A stretch of 34,830 nt of DNA from assembly GCA_021205225.1 (NCBI GenBank), contig JAJPXX010000133.1:1-34830 (forward strand), given 5' to 3'. Position numbers and translations under genes: made by a program. The notes beneath the pieces were generated by a model. It was not told where the DNA came from, made no database searches, and saw nothing but the letters and a program-made list of their open reading frames with translations. This stretch comes from Lachnospiraceae bacterium (GTDB taxonomy: Bacteria; Bacillota; Clostridia; Lachnospirales; Lachnospiraceae). This document shows, piece by piece, positions 25,212-33,336 of the stretch. Every line of letters starts with the position of its first letter. Within the stretch, counting starts at the first letter, position 1.

Positions 25212-26783
25212 CTATTGAATCGCCGACGCAATCTGCGTGAATGCGTCTATCAGCGGCTGCGGATGCAGGCCAATCACAAGCATCGCTGCCACAAAAAGCA
25301 CCAGCGGCAGAAGCATCATCCAACCAGGATCTTTGACTTCCTCATATGGGACGATCTTATGCGCAGCTGACGCATCCGCGTTTCCAGCCTCTTCGGTTGA
25401 GCTGGAACGATCTGACGCCAGACTCCCGTGAGAAAGGTTTTCCACTTCTCCTTCTGTCTTTGGAGACAGCACAAACGCCCGCACGCTGATGGTCAGCATA
25501 TAGATTGCAGTCAGGAGCGCGGAAATCATCAGTGCCGCCACGCCGACAACCGCCAGCGGATGCGCACTGTCGAGCGCCGCCTTTACCAGATTCCATTTGC
25601 TGATAAAGCCTGCCAGCCCCGGCACACCCATCAGCGCCAGCCCTGAGACCGTAAAAATCACAAAAACCTTCGGCATCTTTTTCCCAAGCCCGTCCAGCTG
25701 GTGGATGTATTCTCTGCCGCTCTGGCAGATCACCGCACCCGCGCAGAAGAAGGAACAGATCTTAATCACTGCATGGCAGATCATGTGGCAGAGCGCACCG
25801 ACCAGTCCCAGCGGCGTCATCAGCGCCGTACCAAACAGGATGTAGGAAAGGTTGCTCACCGTTGACCACGCCAGGCGCCGTTTTAAATGCGTCTCTTTGA
25901 GAGCGCGGCTGCAGCCGTAAACAATCGTAAATACAATCGGAATCAGCACCGCGGTCTGCGCCCAGGTGCCGCGCAGAAATTCGGTTCCAAAACTATAATA
26001 GGTGATTCGCATCGTCGCAAACGCACCAGCTTTTACGACTGCCACCGCATGAAGCAGTGCCGTGACCGGTGTCGGGGCAACGCCTGCTTTCGGCAGCCAG
26101 CCGGAAAACGGCCACATGGCTGCCTTCACGCTAAACCCGAAAAAGCACAATACATAGACCAGAAGCAGCAGGTTTGTCCGGCTGCCGATTTTCGTCAAAT
26201 CCAGCACGCCGCCCGCCACAAAGTCCGCGGAGGTGCCATATACCAGAATAAAAATCACACCGATAAAAGCAAACGCCGCGCCGCCAAGCGAATAATATAG
26301 ATACGTCCGGCCCGCAAGAACCGCCTCCCGCGTCAGAGTGTGTATGACAAGCGGCAGCGTCACCAGCGTCAGCATTTCGTAAAAGCAGTACATTGTCACC
26401 AGATCCTCGGCCAGCGCGATTCCCATCGTGATGCCAAAGGTCATTGTGTAAAACATGAAGAAAAACTTCTCATGCTCCTCGTGGCTCATATACTCAAACG
26501 CATAGAGTGTCGCCAGCGGCCAGAGGACGGAAATCAGGGCTGCGAAAACAGTACCCAGGCCGTCCAGGGAAAAGCTCAGCGACAGATTGCTCGTAAATCG
26601 AAACAGGACAAATGCTCCCTCCGGCCGATTGGTAAGCACCAGCAACGCCAGCAGAGAATTCAGAAGTACCACGCCCTCCGTATAAATCATCATCTGTTTT
26701 CGGCTGCGAAACGGAAGCAGCGGAATCAATGCCCCGCCCACAATCGGAAGCAGTACAAGAACTGCCAGAAAAAAGGCACGCAT
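25212..26783 (-). CDS. Proton-conducting antiporter subunit, NuoL/M-like (523 aa)
   Basis: A 14-helix membrane protein of the antiporter-like family shared by complex I, Mrp antiporters and membrane-bound hydrogenases. Expected charged residues are present: E136 in CFYEMLTL, K220 in FSVKAAMWPFSGWLPKA, H245 and K251 in LLHAVAVVKAG, the lysine in CHAVIKICSFF and that in LAGFISKWNLV. The HAVAVVKAG form is closest to NuoL/MrpA- and MrpD-type modules. A hydrophilic insert (about residues 440-485, EGEVENLSHGSLASDRSSSTEE) separates the last helix. AGAGGAGGAGG precedes the ATG. It starts 15 bases after the preceding subunit gene and ends 11 bases before the next, so all are in one operon. Confidence 0.9.
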   Translation of the reverse strand: MRAFFLAVLVLLPIVGGALIPLLPFRSRKQMMIYTEGVVLLNSLLALLVLTNRPEGAFVLFRFTSNLSLSFSLDGLGTVFAALISVLWPLATLYAFEYMSHEEHEKFFFMFYTMTFGITMGIALAEDLVTMYCFYEMLTLVTLPLVIHTLTREAVLAGRTYLYYSLGGAAFAFIGVIFILVYGTSADFVAGGVLDLTKIGSRTNLLLLVYVLCFFGFSVKAAMWPFSGWLPKAGVAPTPVTALLHAVAVVKAGAFATMRITYYSFGTEFLRGTWAQTAVLIPIVFTIVYGCSRALKETHLKRRLAWSTVSNLSYILFGTALMTPLGLVGALCHMICHAVIKICSFFCAGAVICQSGREYIHQLDGLGKKMPKVFVIFTVSGLALMGVPGLAGFISKWNLVKAALDSAHPLAVVGVAALMISALLTAIYMLTISVRAFVLSPKTEGEVENLSHGSLASDRSSSTEEAGNADASAAHKIVPYEEVKDPGWMMLLPLVLFVAAMLVIGLHPQPLIDAFTQIASAIQ

Positions 26784-26798
26784 CCAACCTCCTCCTCT

Positions 26799-28385
26799 CT
26801 ACATCACTGCTGCGGCAATTTTGCTCACGAACTGAATCAGCGGATTCGGGAACACACCCAGAAGAATCGACAGCGCCGCAAAAATGGCAAGCGGAATCAG
26901 CATTCCGAGAGGCGCCTCGGTGACACCTGCCAACGGATCTGAGACCTGGCAAGAAGATGTTTCTGTCTGTGTTCCACCAGCACTATTTTCCAGCAAAGAA
27001 TTCTTCTCCGCAGCAATTGCAGTATGAGCATTCGATTTTACTTTCGGGAAAAATCCATTGGTCACAATCGAAAGCAGATATCCCGCCGTCAGCAAAGCAG
27101 ACAAAAGCAGCACTGCCGGTCCTGCCCAGCCAAAGATTCCCACGTTTGCCTCAAGCGCTCCCTGCGCCAGATACCATTTGCTGATAAAGCCGCTTGCAGG
27201 CGGAATACCTACCAGAGCAAGGGAAGCAAATGTAAAGCACCAGAGCGTCTTCGGCATTTTTTTACCGATTCCCTCCAGCTGATCTACCTGCGAAAGCCCC
27301 GCCCGATAGATAAAGATTCCGGCGGTTAAAAACAGTGCGCATTTGATAAACGCATGGAAAACCACATGCAGCAGCGCCCCTTCCATTCCGGTCGGAGAAA
27401 GGACAGACAATCCAAACAGAATATAGGACACCTGGCTGACCGTGGAATACGCCAGGCGCTTTTTCACCACCTTTTCCCGGAACGCGAGCATCGACCCCAT
27501 AAATACGGTAAGCAGTGACAGAGTCATCCACGCCGTCTGCACCCAGGTGCCGCGGATAAAGTCTGCTCCCACAATATAAAATACCACCCGGACAATCGAA
27601 AGCACACCAGCCTTGGCAATGATACCGGATAATACCGCCGAAGCCGGAGCCGGAGCGACCGGATGCGCAGTCGGCAACCATGCGTGCAGCGGAAACATAC
27701 CGGCTTTTGCGCCAAAACCGATCAGCGCTGCCATCACCGCCGCCAGAAGAATCCCCGTGTGCCCCTGTGCCAGTGCCAGATTCAGGGTGCCTCCCGCTGT
27801 AAAGGTGATCGAGTCACAGTATTTATATAGGAAGAAAATCGCAAACAGGCCGAGATACGCGCCGCACATGGAGTAAAACAGGTATTTCAGCGCCGCCATG
27901 ATTGATTCTCGCGAGCCGCTGTGCAGCACCATCGGCATCGAGGTCAGCGTCATCAGCTCATAGAACAGATACATCGTCACCAGATTGCCGGAAAAGCAGA
28001 GCGCTACCAGCACTCCATAGACAATCAGATAAAATCCAAAGAACCGCCGTTCCTTTCCTTCATGCTCCATGTAGGTAAAAGCGTAAAAGCACACCAGTAC
28101 CCAGGCAATGCTGAACACCGTCACAAACAGGCGGCTGACGTCGTCCACCTGGAAATAGATCGGAATTCCCTCCATCAGTTCAAACCAGGTGTAGCTATTG
28201 TCGCCCGACCAGGCCGCCAGAAGCGCCAGTACAGCGGAAACAACCAGCACAGCCGCAGTCACTGTGTGCAAACGGGTCAGGCTCTCCCTGCTGCCATCTC
28301 CGATATCTTCCTGCTTTACAGGCAAAAGAAGCAAAACGCCCGCGATAACCGGCAGAAAAACCGGTATCAAAATCCAGATTCCCAT
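26799..28385 (-). CDS. Proton-conducting antiporter subunit, NuoM/MrpD-like (528 aa)
   Basis: A third polytopic NuoL/M/N-type module, 528 residues. Conserved residues are E143 in LFYELMTLTS, K227 in FGAKAGMFPLHAWLPTAHP, K258 in SGIIAKAG, a lysine in HAFIKCALFL and one in SGFISKWYLA. It shares the nearly identical FPLHxWLPxAHPVAPAPASA segment with the protein of the last gene, suggesting duplication within this operon. A hydrophilic stretch (about residues 455-490) precedes the last helix. The ATG follows AAGGAGGAGACT; the gene is 10 bases after the MrpD-like gene. Confidence 0.9.
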   Translation of the reverse strand: MGIWILIPVFLPVIAGVLLLLPVKQEDIGDGSRESLTRLHTVTAAVLVVSAVLALLAAWSGDNSYTWFELMEGIPIYFQVDDVSRLFVTVFSIAWVLVCFYAFTYMEHEGKERRFFGFYLIVYGVLVALCFSGNLVTMYLFYELMTLTSMPMVLHSGSRESIMAALKYLFYSMCGAYLGLFAIFFLYKYCDSITFTAGGTLNLALAQGHTGILLAAVMAALIGFGAKAGMFPLHAWLPTAHPVAPAPASAVLSGIIAKAGVLSIVRVVFYIVGADFIRGTWVQTAWMTLSLLTVFMGSMLAFREKVVKKRLAYSTVSQVSYILFGLSVLSPTGMEGALLHVVFHAFIKCALFLTAGIFIYRAGLSQVDQLEGIGKKMPKTLWCFTFASLALVGIPPASGFISKWYLAQGALEANVGIFGWAGPAVLLLSALLTAGYLLSIVTNGFFPKVKSNAHTAIAAEKNSLLENSAGGTQTETSSCQVSDPLAGVTEAPLGMLIPLAIFAALSILLGVFPNPLIQFVSKIAAAVM

Positions 28386-28395
28386 AGTCTCCTCC

Positions 28396-29901
28396 TTATC
28401 CGAACAATTCCAGTCCTTGAGTGAGCATATTTACAATCGGCTCTGAGCAGAGGCCCAGTATCAGGTTCAGCACTACGAACAGCGCCAGCACAACCGTTTT
28501 CTGCGGCTGCTCCTTCACCGTAATCACCCGGCTGTCTGTTTCTATATTCGCGCGGTGCGCCGGTGTGTAAATACGAATGACAGTCTTCATAAAATAAATC
28601 GCATTCAGCAGCGTACTCAGGGCCAGCGCAATCATTGCCGGAATCAGTTTCCCTGAGGTATCATAAGCCGCCGAGGCAAATAACACTTTTGAAATAAAAC
28701 CGGAAAACAGCGGAATGCCGACCATCGAGAGTGAGCCGGCCGTAAAGGCGATTCCCGCGGCTTTGTTGCGGTAGCCGGAGCCGGTGAGCGCAAAAAAGTC
28801 TGTATCATGGTTTGAGACATCCATCAGGCCGGAGGCAGATACAAAAAGCATGGATTTTGTCGCCGCATGGCTCAGGATGTGGAACAGGCTGGCAATGATT
28901 CCCGCCGTCGTGCCCAGGCCAAAGCCCATATAGATGTAACCGATCTGCGCCACAGACGACCAGGCAATCATCCGCCGGATATTGCTTTCCCGGATCGCGC
29001 TCAGCGAACCGAAAATCATTCCCATGACGCCAAATACAAACAGTACATTAATTACCTTGCTCTCGCGGATCACATCGAACCCAATCACGCGGTAGAAAAT
29101 CTTGACCACCAGGAAAATGTAGCCCTTGGATACCAGGGAAGATAAAATCGCTGAGGACGACAGGGTTGAATAGCCGTAAGCGTCCGGTACCCAGGAATGG
29201 AATGGAAACAGGGCGCTTTTGATCGCGAGTCCCACCGACATCAGTGTGATTGAGATCAGAAGAGGGATATGATACTCTCCTGTCTCCGCCAAAACCGCCA
29301 CCTGCTCTTTGATATTGCTCATCAGCAGATGCCCGGTCAGGTCATACAGATAGCAGATCCCCATCAGCAGAAGGCCGGAGCCAAGAAGGCTCATAATCAT
29401 ATACCGGGTCGCCGCCTCAATCGCGCGGCCGTTCTGGCGGATCATAATCAGCCCGCAGGCAGAAATGGTGTTAATCTCGACAAAAACATAGGCAGTAAAC
29501 AGGTCGTTCGTATAAATCAGGGCGAGCAGAGAGGAAAGCAGCAGGCCAATCATCACATAATAAAGATTCTGCTTGGTCTCTTCGACCTCTTCCGCCAGCT
29601 CTCGGCGTCCGCCGAGCATACACAGCAGCATGACCACGCAGAAAAACACTGCCATAAACGCTTCCAGCACACCGACACGGATCTCATTGCCCCAGGGAGC
29701 GGAAAAATGTCCCATCCGATATACATAGGCCTCGCCGGTCTGCAGGGTAAACAGAAGCACCGCAACAGACATTACCAGAATCAGCATAATCACAATCGTG
29801 TTTACCCATTTCGCTGCTTTGCTTTTTAACACAGAACAGAGCGGTCCGGAAAACAGCGCCATAATAATGGTCAGGAAAGGAAAATTCTGAACGAATTCCA
29901 T
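28396..29901 (-). CDS. mrpD: Proton-conducting antiporter subunit, MrpD/NuoN-like (501 aa)
   Basis: First of four antiporter-like modules, directly after mrpC as in canonical Mrp operons, which is why the MrpD assignment is preferred. Residues needed for ion transfer are present: E142 in FVEINTISACG, K228 in LAIKSALFPFHSWVPDA, K259 in LVSKGYIF, then HAATKSMLF and FSGFISKVLF. The start ATG (29899-29901) shares bases with the TGA stop of mrpC, and AAAGGAGGG is seven bases upstream, so translation is coupled. Length is as for MrpD. The substrate ion (sodium, potassium or proton) cannot be read from the sequence. Confidence 0.85.
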   Translation of the reverse strand: MEFVQNFPFLTIIMALFSGPLCSVLKSKAAKWVNTIVIMLILVMSVAVLLFTLQTGEAYVYRMGHFSAPWGNEIRVGVLEAFMAVFFCVVMLLCMLGGRRELAEEVEETKQNLYYVMIGLLLSSLLALIYTNDLFTAYVFVEINTISACGLIMIRQNGRAIEAATRYMIMSLLGSGLLLMGICYLYDLTGHLLMSNIKEQVAVLAETGEYHIPLLISITLMSVGLAIKSALFPFHSWVPDAYGYSTLSSSAILSSLVSKGYIFLVVKIFYRVIGFDVIRESKVINVLFVFGVMGMIFGSLSAIRESNIRRMIAWSSVAQIGYIYMGFGLGTTAGIIASLFHILSHAATKSMLFVSASGLMDVSNHDTDFFALTGSGYRNKAAGIAFTAGSLSMVGIPLFSGFISKVLFASAAYDTSGKLIPAMIALALSTLLNAIYFMKTVIRIYTPAHRANIETDSRVITVKEQPQKTVVLALFVVLNLILGLCSEPIVNMLTQGLELFG

Positions 29902-30278
29902 CACATTCCCTCCTTTTTTATCTGCGTGGAAATTTCATCCAGGTTCAGTGTGTGATACCTGCGGTACAGACGAATGGTCAGCGACAGCATCAGTGCTGAC
30001 ACCGACACTGAGACCACGATGCCCGTCAGCACCAATCCGCTCGGAATCGGGTTAATATAAGCGTCCACGCTCTGCACACCATCCGTCACGATCGGCGCCT
30101 TATGCCCCTCTATATAGCCCTTCAGTGCAAGGAACAGGTAGATCGCCGTATCCATGATGTTCATGCCAATGATTTTTTTGATCAGGTTCGGCTGCAAAAG
30201 CAGGTTCGAGAACCCGATTACAAACAGAATCATCGCGACAGCCTCTTCATAATTATCCAGTAAGTTGGCAAAATTCAT
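29901..30278 (-). CDS. mrpC: Mrp antiporter subunit C (NuoK-like)
   Basis: The 125-residue product has three predicted transmembrane segments and the MrpC/NuoK signature around GFSNLLLQPNLIKKIIGMNIMDTA and the C-terminal helix SGLVLTGIVVSVSVSALMLSL. In Mrp complexes this subunit forms part of the core channel with the MrpD and MrpA modules. The start has AGGAGG eight bases upstream. The stop codon overlaps the start of the MrpD-like gene. Confidence 0.92.
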   Translation of the reverse strand: MNFANLLDNYEEAVAMILFVIGFSNLLLQPNLIKKIIGMNIMDTAIYLFLALKGYIEGHKAPIVTDGVQSVDAYINPIPSGLVLTGIVVSVSVSALMLSLTIRLYRRYHTLNLDEISTQIKKEGM

Positions 30279-30316
30279 CTTTATACCTCCTGAAACCGTA
30301 ACCGGCCTCGTCCAAA

Positions 30317-31282
30317 TCAGTACCCGCCTTTTCGGAACATCACGTAAAACGTGTACATCGTCCCTGCCACTACAATACCGACGCAGATGTTCAGCACAAA
30401 AATCAGACCGCTGCTTAAGATCGCCCCCGGCGTTCCCAGGGGAATCACACTCTCGATCTCATTCGCCCCGGTGTAAAACGAGTAGCACTTTGACAGGGAA
30501 TAGCAGGCCAGCGCGCAAAAGCTTGTGACCTTATACGTCTTTGCCGTAAAGAAGCGTTCCGTCTTCGCAAACCCAAACGCATTTACATACAGAATCAGGC
30601 CGGCGCCAATGATTGCGCCGCCGGAAAAGCCTCCGCCCGGCCCCAGATGTCCGCACAGGATTACGTAAATGCCGAAGATGAAAATCGGCGGCACCAGAAT
30701 CTTTGCGACCGTCTGAAGAATCACGTCATTTTTCGGCTCGTAGACGCGGTCGTTTGCGTGCTGCTCCTTTTTATCCTTATCCCGATCCAGGCGCAGCAGA
30801 ATCAGCACCGTCATGGTCGCGGCGAAAAGTACGTGCGACTCACCCAGCGTATCAAACGCACGATAGTCCAGAATCATGCCTGTCACAATGTTCACCGCGC
30901 CGGTCTCCTGCAGGCCGCTCTCAATGTAGCGCTCGGAGACTTCATTATTCACCGGGCGGTCTTCCTCGCCCTCCGTCGGCAGCCAGGAGACAGCGGTCAG
31001 CAGCGTAATCAGCAGAAAGACACAGAACAGCGCCGCGCATACCCGGTAAAGAGAACGGAACGCCGTCACATCGCGGTTCCGTTTCGGATTGTATACCCAA
31101 TTTGTCAGCCGGGTCTTTCTCTCCTGATCGAACTGCCTTTTCTTTTCCTGATCTTCCTCGAACGGCTTCTGTGCTTTCATCTCGACCGTATCGAGGAACG
31201 GATCCTTTGTCCCATCCAGCCACTGCTTCAGGCGAAAAGACTTTGTTTTTCGATACTCATCGTCTGATAATTTTCTACTCAT
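30317..31282 (-). CDS. mrpB: MbhE-MnhB fusion subunit of the Mrp-type antiporter
   Basis: In ordinary Mrp systems the MbhE-like part is the C-terminus of MrpA and MrpB is a separate protein. Here one 321-residue protein combines both: a hydrophilic N-terminal region (1-75) of charged residues, an MbhE-like part (about 80-170; VNIVTGMILDYRAFDTLGESHVLF) and an MnhB/MrpB domain (about 185-321; KILVPPIFIFGIYVILCGHLGPGGGFSGG). The N-terminal tail is unusual and would face the cytoplasm. The ATG overlaps the preceding MbhD stop by eight bases. The MbhE-MnhB fusion is known in relatives; the N-terminal extension is the least explained part. Confidence 0.85.
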   Translation of the reverse strand: MSRKLSDDEYRKTKSFRLKQWLDGTKDPFLDTVEMKAQKPFEEDQEKKRQFDQERKTRLTNWVYNPKRNRDVTAFRSLYRVCAALFCVFLLITLLTAVSWLPTEGEEDRPVNNEVSERYIESGLQETGAVNIVTGMILDYRAFDTLGESHVLFAATMTVLILLRLDRDKDKKEQHANDRVYEPKNDVILQTVAKILVPPIFIFGIYVILCGHLGPGGGFSGGAIIGAGLILYVNAFGFAKTERFFTAKTYKVTSFCALACYSLSKCYSFYTGANEIESVIPLGTPGAILSSGLIFVLNICVGIVVAGTMYTFYVMFRKGGY

Positions 31283-31598
31283 TCTCCTCGCCTCCCTTCG
31301 CTTCCTCTTCCTCTATCTTCTTAAGCTCCTCATCCTGGGTTCCATCTTCTCCTTTATCCTCGTCCATAATCGCGCGTATTTTTTTCAGCGTCACAAAGAA
31401 CAGAATACTGGTCACGCCTGCGCCGACCGCTGCCTCTGTAATCGCCAGATCCGGCGACTCCAGCACAATCCAGATAATCGACATCACCAGGCTGTAAGAC
31501 ATATAGATCAAAACGGAATTCAGAAGATTCTTCGAAAGACTGACGGAAATCGCGCAAACGAGAAGAAATCCCAGTAAAATACATGTGAAAATCTGCAT
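31275..31598 (-). CDS. MbhD (DUF4040)-type subunit of the Mrp-type antiporter
   Basis: A 107-residue protein with three hydrophobic segments and the conserved SPDLAITEAAVGAG motif (residue 48 on) of MbhD, a part of MrpA in bacterial Mrp and a separate gene in membrane-bound hydrogenases. The C-terminus is an acidic tail (EDKGEDGTQDEELKKIEEEE). AGGAGG stands eight bases before the ATG. It starts four bases after mrpG ends and overlaps the following gene by eight bases. Confidence 0.88.
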   Translation of the reverse strand: MQIFTCILLGFLLVCAISVSLSKNLLNSVLIYMSYSLVMSIIWIVLESPDLAITEAAVGAGVTSILFFVTLKKIRAIMDEDKGEDGTQDEELKKIEEEEAKGGEENE

Positions 31599-31601
31599 CT
31601 T

Positions 31602-32051
31602 TTACGCCTCCTGTCCTAAATTCTCTCTCGGTTCCTCCATTGCAGAACCCTCCTGCGTCAGAAATTCTTTTGCTTCCACGCTGCTGTTCGTTTTCCGCTC
31701 TTCCATTTCCCTTTCCAGATCCGCCAGCGGAACCTCCCGGTAATGCTTCTCTTTTTCCGTATCTGTCGTCACCTCCAGACGCGCAATCAGGTGAGAGGAG
31801 GTCGGGGAAGAAAACCAGAGAAACGCGACCACCAGAAAAAGCTTCAGTGAGGTAAGGTTCAGCCCATTCATCACAATCAGGCCGACCAGGCAAAATCCTA
31901 TGCCCAGCGTGTCTCCCATCGCGGCCGCATGCATCCGGTTCAGTACATAGTGAAATCGGTAAACGCCGATCATTTCCACGGTAAAAATCCCCAGGCCGAG
32001 CAGAAGAAGCACCGCCCCGACCAGGAACTGCAGCCATTCAATTATCTCCAT
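31602..32051 (-). CDS. mrpG: Mrp antiporter subunit G
   Basis: The product of about 149 residues has three transmembrane segments and the MnhG/PhaG motif with GVYRFHYVLNRMHAAAMGDTLG near residue 32, plus SSPTSSHLIARL. The C-terminal 55 residues are hydrophilic and charged, an extension over the usual MrpG length of about 110. The start MEIIEWLQF at 32051 overlaps the end of mrpF by 14 bases and has GGAG upstream; an open frame continues to 32123 but is not required. Confidence 0.9.
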   Translation of the reverse strand: MEIIEWLQFLVGAVLLLLGLGIFTVEMIGVYRFHYVLNRMHAAAMGDTLGIGFCLVGLIVMNGLNLTSLKLFLVVAFLWFSSPTSSHLIARLEVTTDTEKEKHYREVPLADLEREMEERKTNSSVEAKEFLTQEGSAMEEPRENLGQEA

Positions 32052-32379
32052 TTTCCTGCTCCTTTCCGTCCGCCTGGTCTTGCCGCGCCAGATACACGCC
32101 CATGTATACCTTTGTAAGTACAATCACCGCCAGGAAGCTGATCATGGCATAGATCAGACAGATATCCACCAGATATCCTTCCTGCAGCATCAGTGCCAGG
32201 ATCGCGATAATCACCATAACAATCGTGCCCATCATATTCACCGCGACCAGCCGGTCCGCCACCCGCGGCCCGATGATCGCCCGGATCAGGCACAGCACCA
32301 GCAGGATCGCCAGAAAAATCAATGCTGCTGTAAACAAAATCGTATAGGCCGATGCAAGGCCCGGTACGCCCTCTCCCAT
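32038..32379 (-). CDS. mrpF: Mrp antiporter subunit F
   Basis: The 113-residue protein has three membrane helices and the MnhF signature RAIIGPRVADRLVAVNMMGT. It would be part of the small-subunit cluster (E, F, G) attached to the antiporter core. Start ATG has GGAGAGGAG about eight bases upstream. It is separated from mrpE by a 231-base stretch holding a palindromic repeat element (32471-32612), while every other junction in the operon is tight or overlapping. Confidence 0.9.
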   Translation of the reverse strand: MGEGVPGLASAYTILFTAALIFLAILLVLCLIRAIIGPRVADRLVAVNMMGTIVMVIIAILALMLQEGYLVDICLIYAMISFLAVIVLTKVYMGVYLARQDQADGKEQENGDN

Positions 32380-32470
32380 ATTCTCGTCTCCTCTCCGTTC
32401 TATACAGACCAGCCTTACTTTCTGGCAAAACCATCTGCCTCACGCTCGGCTGCTTATTGTCTTTAAAATA

Positions 32471-32612
32471 GAATCCCGCTTTGCGGGATTCTCGCGCTGC
32501 CGCGCGTCTGCGTAAGCAGACAATTTCCTCTAGCGCGGCATGTACATCCCCCAGAGAGTTTTTGTCCGATAGGGAAGTTCAGAGAACTTTCCTATTGGAC
32601 AAAAAAGCTCTC
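32471..32612. repeat. Palindromic repeat element between mrpE and mrpF
   Basis: Three hairpins fill the only long gap in the operon. The left arm at 32559-32580 and right arm at 32584-32605 form 22 pairs (two G-T) around a three-base loop; GAGAG/CTCTC extend it to 27 pairs and the right arm overlaps the mrpE stop codon (32611-32613). GTCTGC-GTAA-GCAGAC (32506-32521) and GAATCCCGC-TTT-GCGGGATTC (32471-32491) follow. On the minus strand the last is trailed by TATTTTA, which may work as a weak terminator. The arrangement looks like an inserted non-coding palindromic element rather than part of an Mrp gene. No coding sequence is seen. Confidence 0.75.
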
Positions 32613-33072
32613 AGTCTGCTTCTACCTCAGCAATCATCTGCGCACACACGGAAGTATCCATCCCCTCCGCCAGTTCCTCATCCAGACAGTGAACCACATA
32701 CTCCCCGTCCTCCAGTAATACGGTAATCGTTCCCGGAGTCAGTGTAATCGCGTTTGCCAGAAACGCACGCCCGGTCGGCGTTTTCAGATCTGAATGAAAG
32801 CGGACCAGCACCGGCTCCAGTTCTTCCTCTTCTGACAAAATCATATGGATCACTGCCAGATTTGCTTTCACAATCTCACAGATCAGTACATATACATAAT
32901 GAATCATCTGCGGTACACGTTTATAGAGCCGGATCTCCTTTTTGATGCTGTGATCCAGAAACGCGCATGTAAACGCGAAAATTTCGGCAGCAATCCCCAG
33001 GCCAAACAGCACACTCTCCAGTGTAACGGAGCCGAAATAGATGAGCCACAGAACAAAATACAAAACAAACAC
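32611..33072 (-). CDS. mrpE: Mrp antiporter subunit E
   Basis: The 153-residue product has the MnhE signature: two N-terminal membrane helices (VLYFVLWLIYFGSVTLESVLFGLGIA), a short link, then VLICEIVKANLAVIHMIL and the cytoplasmic SDLKTPTGRAFLANAITLTPGTITVLLEDGEYVVHCLD. The protein starts with a GTG at 33072 because AAAGGAGG is nine bases upstream. It is the first gene of the operon, and its stop lies in the arm of a large palindrome, so its C-terminus may have been altered by insertion. Confidence 0.92.
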   Translation of the reverse strand: MFVLYFVLWLIYFGSVTLESVLFGLGIAAEIFAFTCAFLDHSIKKEIRLYKRVPQMIHYVYVLICEIVKANLAVIHMILSEEEELEPVLVRFHSDLKTPTGRAFLANAITLTPGTITVLLEDGEYVVHCLDEELAEGMDTSVCAQMIAEVEAD

Positions 33073-33108
33073 CGGTGCAAGCCTCCTTTTTTGAACGGCA
33101 AAAACGAA

Positions 33109-33129
33109 GCAGCTGTTTCAAACAGCTGC
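33109..33129 (-). terminator. Leader hairpin with T tract, possible attenuator of the Mrp operon
   Basis: GCAGCTGTTT and AAACAGCTGC flank a single central base. On the minus strand the stem is followed after four bases by five T residues (33100-33104), and then by the mrpE ribosome site. This gives the form of a leader terminator. No alternative antiterminator was worked out, so attenuation is an inference. Confidence 0.5.
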
Positions 33130-33151
33130 ATGCTTATTTAAAATTTATGCT

Positions 33152-33180
33152 ATTTTAACTCTTTTTTTATTTTCAGTCCA
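33152..33180 (-). promoter_or_regulatory. Candidate promoter of the Mrp operon
   Basis: TGGACT (33175-33180) and TAAAAT (33152-33157) on the minus strand are 17 bases apart. The -10 box matches five of six bases; the -35 is weaker. A transcript would begin near 33145 and include the hairpin at 33109-33129. Confidence 0.4.
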
Positions 33181-33260
33181 GTGTCATATTCACTTACATT
33201 GTATCTATTTTTTTCGGCTTTCTTGTCCAAATTTCAGCCATGCGCATCACGCACAGAAGC

Positions 33261-33336
33261 GGGCAAAATACGCACAGTCTATCTTTTCTTTTCGATGCTG
33301 TTCTGAACTGTTACCAGAAACTTATGTATTTTGCCC
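33261..33336. repeat. Separated 11-base inverted repeat after the MATE gene
   Basis: GGGCAAAATAC (33261-33271) and GTATTTTGCCC (33326-33336) are perfect inverses 54 bases apart. The right arm includes the last MATE codons. Between them lies GCTGTTCTGAACTGTTACC (33297-33315), the motif also seen at 6829. No gene is seen in 33073-33321 apart from the elements listed. Confidence 0.5.

Noticed and set aside
22861..33072. Respiratory complex I or energy-converting hydrogenase operon
   Set aside because: Modules of the membrane arm are present, but the NuoB, C, D, I or hydrogenase large and small subunits are absent, whereas mrpE, F, G and MnhB are present.
32904..33131. Alternative open frames overlapping the mrpE start
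   Set aside because: They share the DNA with mrpE in a different frame and lack similarity to any known family; mrpE has its own ribosome site and motifs.
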